Positions 61,352 through 64,000 of a stretch of DNA of 64,000 nt are shown here, piece after piece. The DNA comes from Devosia lacusdianchii (GTDB taxonomy: Bacteria > Pseudomonadota > Alphaproteobacteria > Rhizobiales > Devosiaceae), in the NCBI RefSeq assembly GCF_022429625.1, contig NZ_CP092483.1:620001-684000 (forward strand), read 5' to 3'. Each line of letters begins with the position of its first letter. The first letter of the stretch is position 1. Below the pieces are notes generated by a model. It did no database searches. It was not told the origin of the DNA and saw only the letters and a program-made list of their open reading frames with translations. Position numbers and translations under genes: made by a program.

Positions 61352-62674
61352 GTGAAGAGTTTTTCTTCTACCAGTTTCGCTGGCGATAATGCCGAGACCC
61401 TGGCTCTGGCGCGAGCGGCTGTCAGTCGTGATCCTACGGCGCTGTTCACCGACTTCCAGTGGTTCCTCTATGCGGGTAAAGACACCGTCTTTTTCACCGC
61501 TTTCTCGCGCAACACCTTCGACAAGGACGGCCTGGGCAATCTGGTCGCCGAAATGGTCGCGCTGGCGCCGCAACTGACCCACGGTTATATGGGCGCCCGG
61601 CCAGGCCAGCCCTTTCCTAAGCATGTGCTCGACGCCATTACCTCGGTGGAAGTGGTCGATGACTTTGATGGCTACCCGGACAAATGGATCGGCAAGTCAT
61701 CAGACATTTTTGCGCATGAGGACCTGCCGCTATTCCGCGTCATGGTGGCGGTGCGCCGGGACGGACCCGACGCCGAAGGGCGCGCCTCAGTCATCCAGGT
61801 GCGCTCGAGCCATGCGCTGCTCGAAGGCTCAGATTCGGCGCTGCTGACGCGCTCCCAGTCGGCCGGCCATGGCACCATGTCGAACAAGGCCAACAAGCTG
61901 CCCTGGACATCGCGTCTGCACAGCGCATTTCGCGGCGGCATGACTGCGTTCATCTATATCGCCATCGCCAATCTGCTGGCCCCCAAGGAGAAGCCCTGGG
62001 GCTTTAGCACGCTGGCCATCAAGCGGCACCGGTTGCGCCTCCTCGCCAACAAGCTCGGCGTCAGACAACGCTCGCTGCTCTTTGCCCTGGTAACCCACGC
62101 CCTCAATGGCGAGGGCGAGGAAAAGGCTATGAGCAAGAAGGTGATCGGCGCGGCCTATACCATGCTCGATACCAAGAGGAACGACGCCGACGACGACTTC
62201 TTCCGCGTCCGCGCGCTCGAAGCCAAGTTCACCGTCATCGAGGACTTCGTGGAGTATGTCCGCGCCGTGGACGACACCGTTGCCCAGATCGAGCAGAAGG
62301 ATATCACCAAGTTCCAGGTGACGATGAACGCCATGTTCAAGGCGCTGCGCAGCGCCAATCGGCTATTGCCTTTCCTGCCGGGTAAACGGTTCTGGCGTTT
62401 CAATGGCGGCATGCATGTCGTGCTGACCCTGGTGCCGCCACATCGCACCTATGGCCCCATGACCAATGGCATGGTCGAGCCGATCTATTGCGGCGCCTGG
62501 CACAGCGCCACCAACATCTGCACCTTCTGCCCCGGCCGCGAATATGTGACGCTCAATTTCTCCATGGAAACGCGTCACATCGCCAATGTCGATAAGGTCA
62601 TGCGCCTGCTCGAAGAGGTTGAGGCTCGTGACGTCACGCCCCACAAGATGATGGCCTCTGTCGAGGGCATGTAG
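61352..62674 (+). CDS. CoA-dependent acyltransferase-like (condensation/wax-ester-synthase fold)
   Basis: The 440-aa protein has the general layout of WS/DGAT and PapA-type acyltransferases. The expected HHxxxDG motif is replaced by SHALLEGSD near residue 154, with one His and Glu for Asp. The C-terminal YGPMTNGMVEPIYCG segment sits where the second half contacts substrate. The substrate is unknown. A GTG at 61352 is preferred because GAGGGGAAA precedes it at normal spacing; a TTG at 61331 is the outer limit. Confidence 0.65.
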   Translation: MKSFSSTSFAGDNAETLALARAAVSRDPTALFTDFQWFLYAGKDTVFFTAFSRNTFDKDGLGNLVAEMVALAPQLTHGYMGARPGQPFPKHVLDAITSVEVVDDFDGYPDKWIGKSSDIFAHEDLPLFRVMVAVRRDGPDAEGRASVIQVRSSHALLEGSDSALLTRSQSAGHGTMSNKANKLPWTSRLHSAFRGGMTAFIYIAIANLLAPKEKPWGFSTLAIKRHRLRLLANKLGVRQRSLLFALVTHALNGEGEEKAMSKKVIGAAYTMLDTKRNDADDDFFRVRALEAKFTVIEDFVEYVRAVDDTVAQIEQKDITKFQVTMNAMFKALRSANRLLPFLPGKRFWRFNGGMHVVLTLVPPHRTYGPMTNGMVEPIYCGAWHSATNICTFCPGREYVTLNFSMETRHIANVDKVMRLLEEVEARDVTPHKMMASVEGM

Positions 62675-62677
62675 CGC

Positions 62678-63685
62678 CTATTCGAGCCCCTCGATCTCGA
62701 TGCGGATCATGTCGTGGTCGGACAGCACTTCGTTATCCGGCCCGAGCGACGGAATGATGCTCGACTGCCCGACTCTAACGCCGCGCGTCAGGAACCAGTC
62801 GAGCTTGAAGCGCAGGCCCTGTGGGTTCTGGCTGAACCGACTCGGTCGCGTCGTCATCTGATCGATCTCTCCGCTGTGGCGGACATAGCTGCGCTGCCGC
62901 GCGAGTTCGAAAAGCTCTTCCTTCTCGAAGTCTCCACCATTGGCGAGCCCGGTATTGAGGTCGCCGCCCAAAATGACGGGCATCTCGCCATAGGTTTCTT
63001 CGATCGCGTCCAGGATCGCTTCCACCTGGCGGGCTCGGTGCGCCGTGTCGCCGAGATTTTCGAGGTGCACTGACACAGCACAAAGCGGACCCTGCTCTGT
63101 GGCGATCACCGCCATGATCGCACATCGCGTCCCCACGCGTGCGGCCTTGGCCTGTGGGTTGAACCAGAACAACTGGTCCGGCAGGCGTAGCATTGTGGGC
63201 ATTTGCAGGGCGGTACGCGCCAGGATCGCGTTGCCATGGAAACCCTTGTCGTTCTGTGGGTCCTTGCAATAGGGCAACATCACGCCGGTGCCCAGTTCGA
63301 GCTCCAGGAACTCGACCCCATAGGCGTAAGCCATGTCCAGATGCGCGGCGACCTCGCGCGTCGTGTGGCGCTGGCCGGTTCGGGACATGCCGTTGTCCAT
63401 CTCTGACAACAGCACCAGGTCCGCCTTCTGCTCGGCCAGCAGCGCCGCTGAAGGCTCCAGCACGTGGCATCGCTCCACATTCCACGCCACGGTGGTGAAC
63501 GGAAATTGCAGCCGAGCGAGGTGCGGCGCCGGCGGCGCTTCGACCCGGTTCATGCAGGCCAGCTTCGCGATGGCATCGACATGGTTGGCCTCGGTCCGAT
63601 CCAACGCCAGCATCTGGTTGCGGACATCCTGAGACGGAACGGGCAGGGCGATCGCCTGAGCAGGCGCGAGCTGGGGATAGGGCAT
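62678..63685 (-). CDS. Endonuclease/exonuclease/phosphatase-family hydrolase
   Basis: The 335-aa protein has the EEP-fold signature: VAWNVER, the metal Glu in LVLLSEMDNGM, GGDLNTGLAN, and the catalytic His in LSDHDMIRIEI. Family members cut DNA, phospholipids or phosphoinositides, and no specificity is evident here. No signal peptide is clear. It is divergent from the SDR gene. Confidence 0.87.
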   Translation of the reverse strand: MPYPQLAPAQAIALPVPSQDVRNQMLALDRTEANHVDAIAKLACMNRVEAPPAPHLARLQFPFTTVAWNVERCHVLEPSAALLAEQKADLVLLSEMDNGMSRTGQRHTTREVAAHLDMAYAYGVEFLELELGTGVMLPYCKDPQNDKGFHGNAILARTALQMPTMLRLPDQLFWFNPQAKAARVGTRCAIMAVIATEQGPLCAVSVHLENLGDTAHRARQVEAILDAIEETYGEMPVILGGDLNTGLANGGDFEKEELFELARQRSYVRHSGEIDQMTTRPSRFSQNPQGLRFKLDWFLTRGVRVGQSSIIPSLGPDNEVLSDHDMIRIEIEGLE

Positions 63686-63687
63686 GA

Positions 63688-64000
<313 letters not shown>

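Overview
The window looks like chromosomal DNA of an alphaproteobacterium of the order Hyphomicrobiales, most like Devosia. This is inferred from the high GC content, the class I lysyl-tRNA synthetase, the ALAS-type HemA, a SAM-II riboswitch before metZ, a PodJ-like polarity protein and the TauE/TIGR02186 pair. No rRNA, CRISPR array, transposase or integrase was found. One tRNA is present.

Layout. (1) 0.7-13 kb, minus strand: a complete nitrate assimilation operon. The regulators nasT-nasS come first, then a leader RNA with an ANTAR two-hairpin target overlapping an intrinsic terminator, preceded by a sigma-54 promoter. The structural genes follow: nrtA-nrtB-nrtD (nitrate ABC importer), nirB-nirD (nitrite reductase), nasA (nitrate reductase) and cysG (siroheme for NirB). 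(2) 13.2-15.2 kb: a small islet bounded by a 16-bp duplication of the 3' end of tRNA-Gly(CCC), carrying one unrecognised gene with a possible nuclease-like N-terminus. (3) 15.3-25.6 kb: housekeeping and small modules: a deoxycytidine triphosphate deaminase, SAM-II-controlled metZ, an orphan solute-binding protein, DUF2161 and TerB-like genes, lysK, a DUF2975/XRE pair, and an S24 regulator / AAC(6') / DUF2087 operon. (4) 25.7-37.7 kb: a sugar or polyol catabolism locus. A minus-strand operon encodes SDR dehydrogenase, enolase-superfamily dehydratase, a four-part ABC importer, GntR regulator and mutarotase-like protein. Divergent to it are a lactonase and a GH38-like glycosidase. (5) 37.7-50.1 kb: DUF952, pyrD, a LuxR-type response regulator, a large PodJ-like protein, TauE and TIGR02186, PdeM with its Lhr-like helicase, and small genes. 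(6) 50.2-64 kb: a MATE exporter, an ECF sigma/DGPF pair, a hybrid histidine kinase, mscL, a FixJ-like regulator with an altered receiver, a TetR regulator with tandem NTF2-like genes, pcm, a VOC protein beside a duplicated hemA tail, hemA with an FNR-type box, an acyltransferase-like protein, an EEP-family hydrolase and the start of an SDR gene.

Four copies of a dispersed G/C-rich palindromic repeat of about 100-130 bp lie in intergenic spaces, two of them inside the nitrate operon. The most interesting stretches are the tRNA-Gly islet, the GntR-controlled sugar locus with its GH38-like enzyme, the NasT leader, and the pseudo-receiver regulator. Many start codons were moved inward from the longest open frame using ribosome binding sites; each case is noted.
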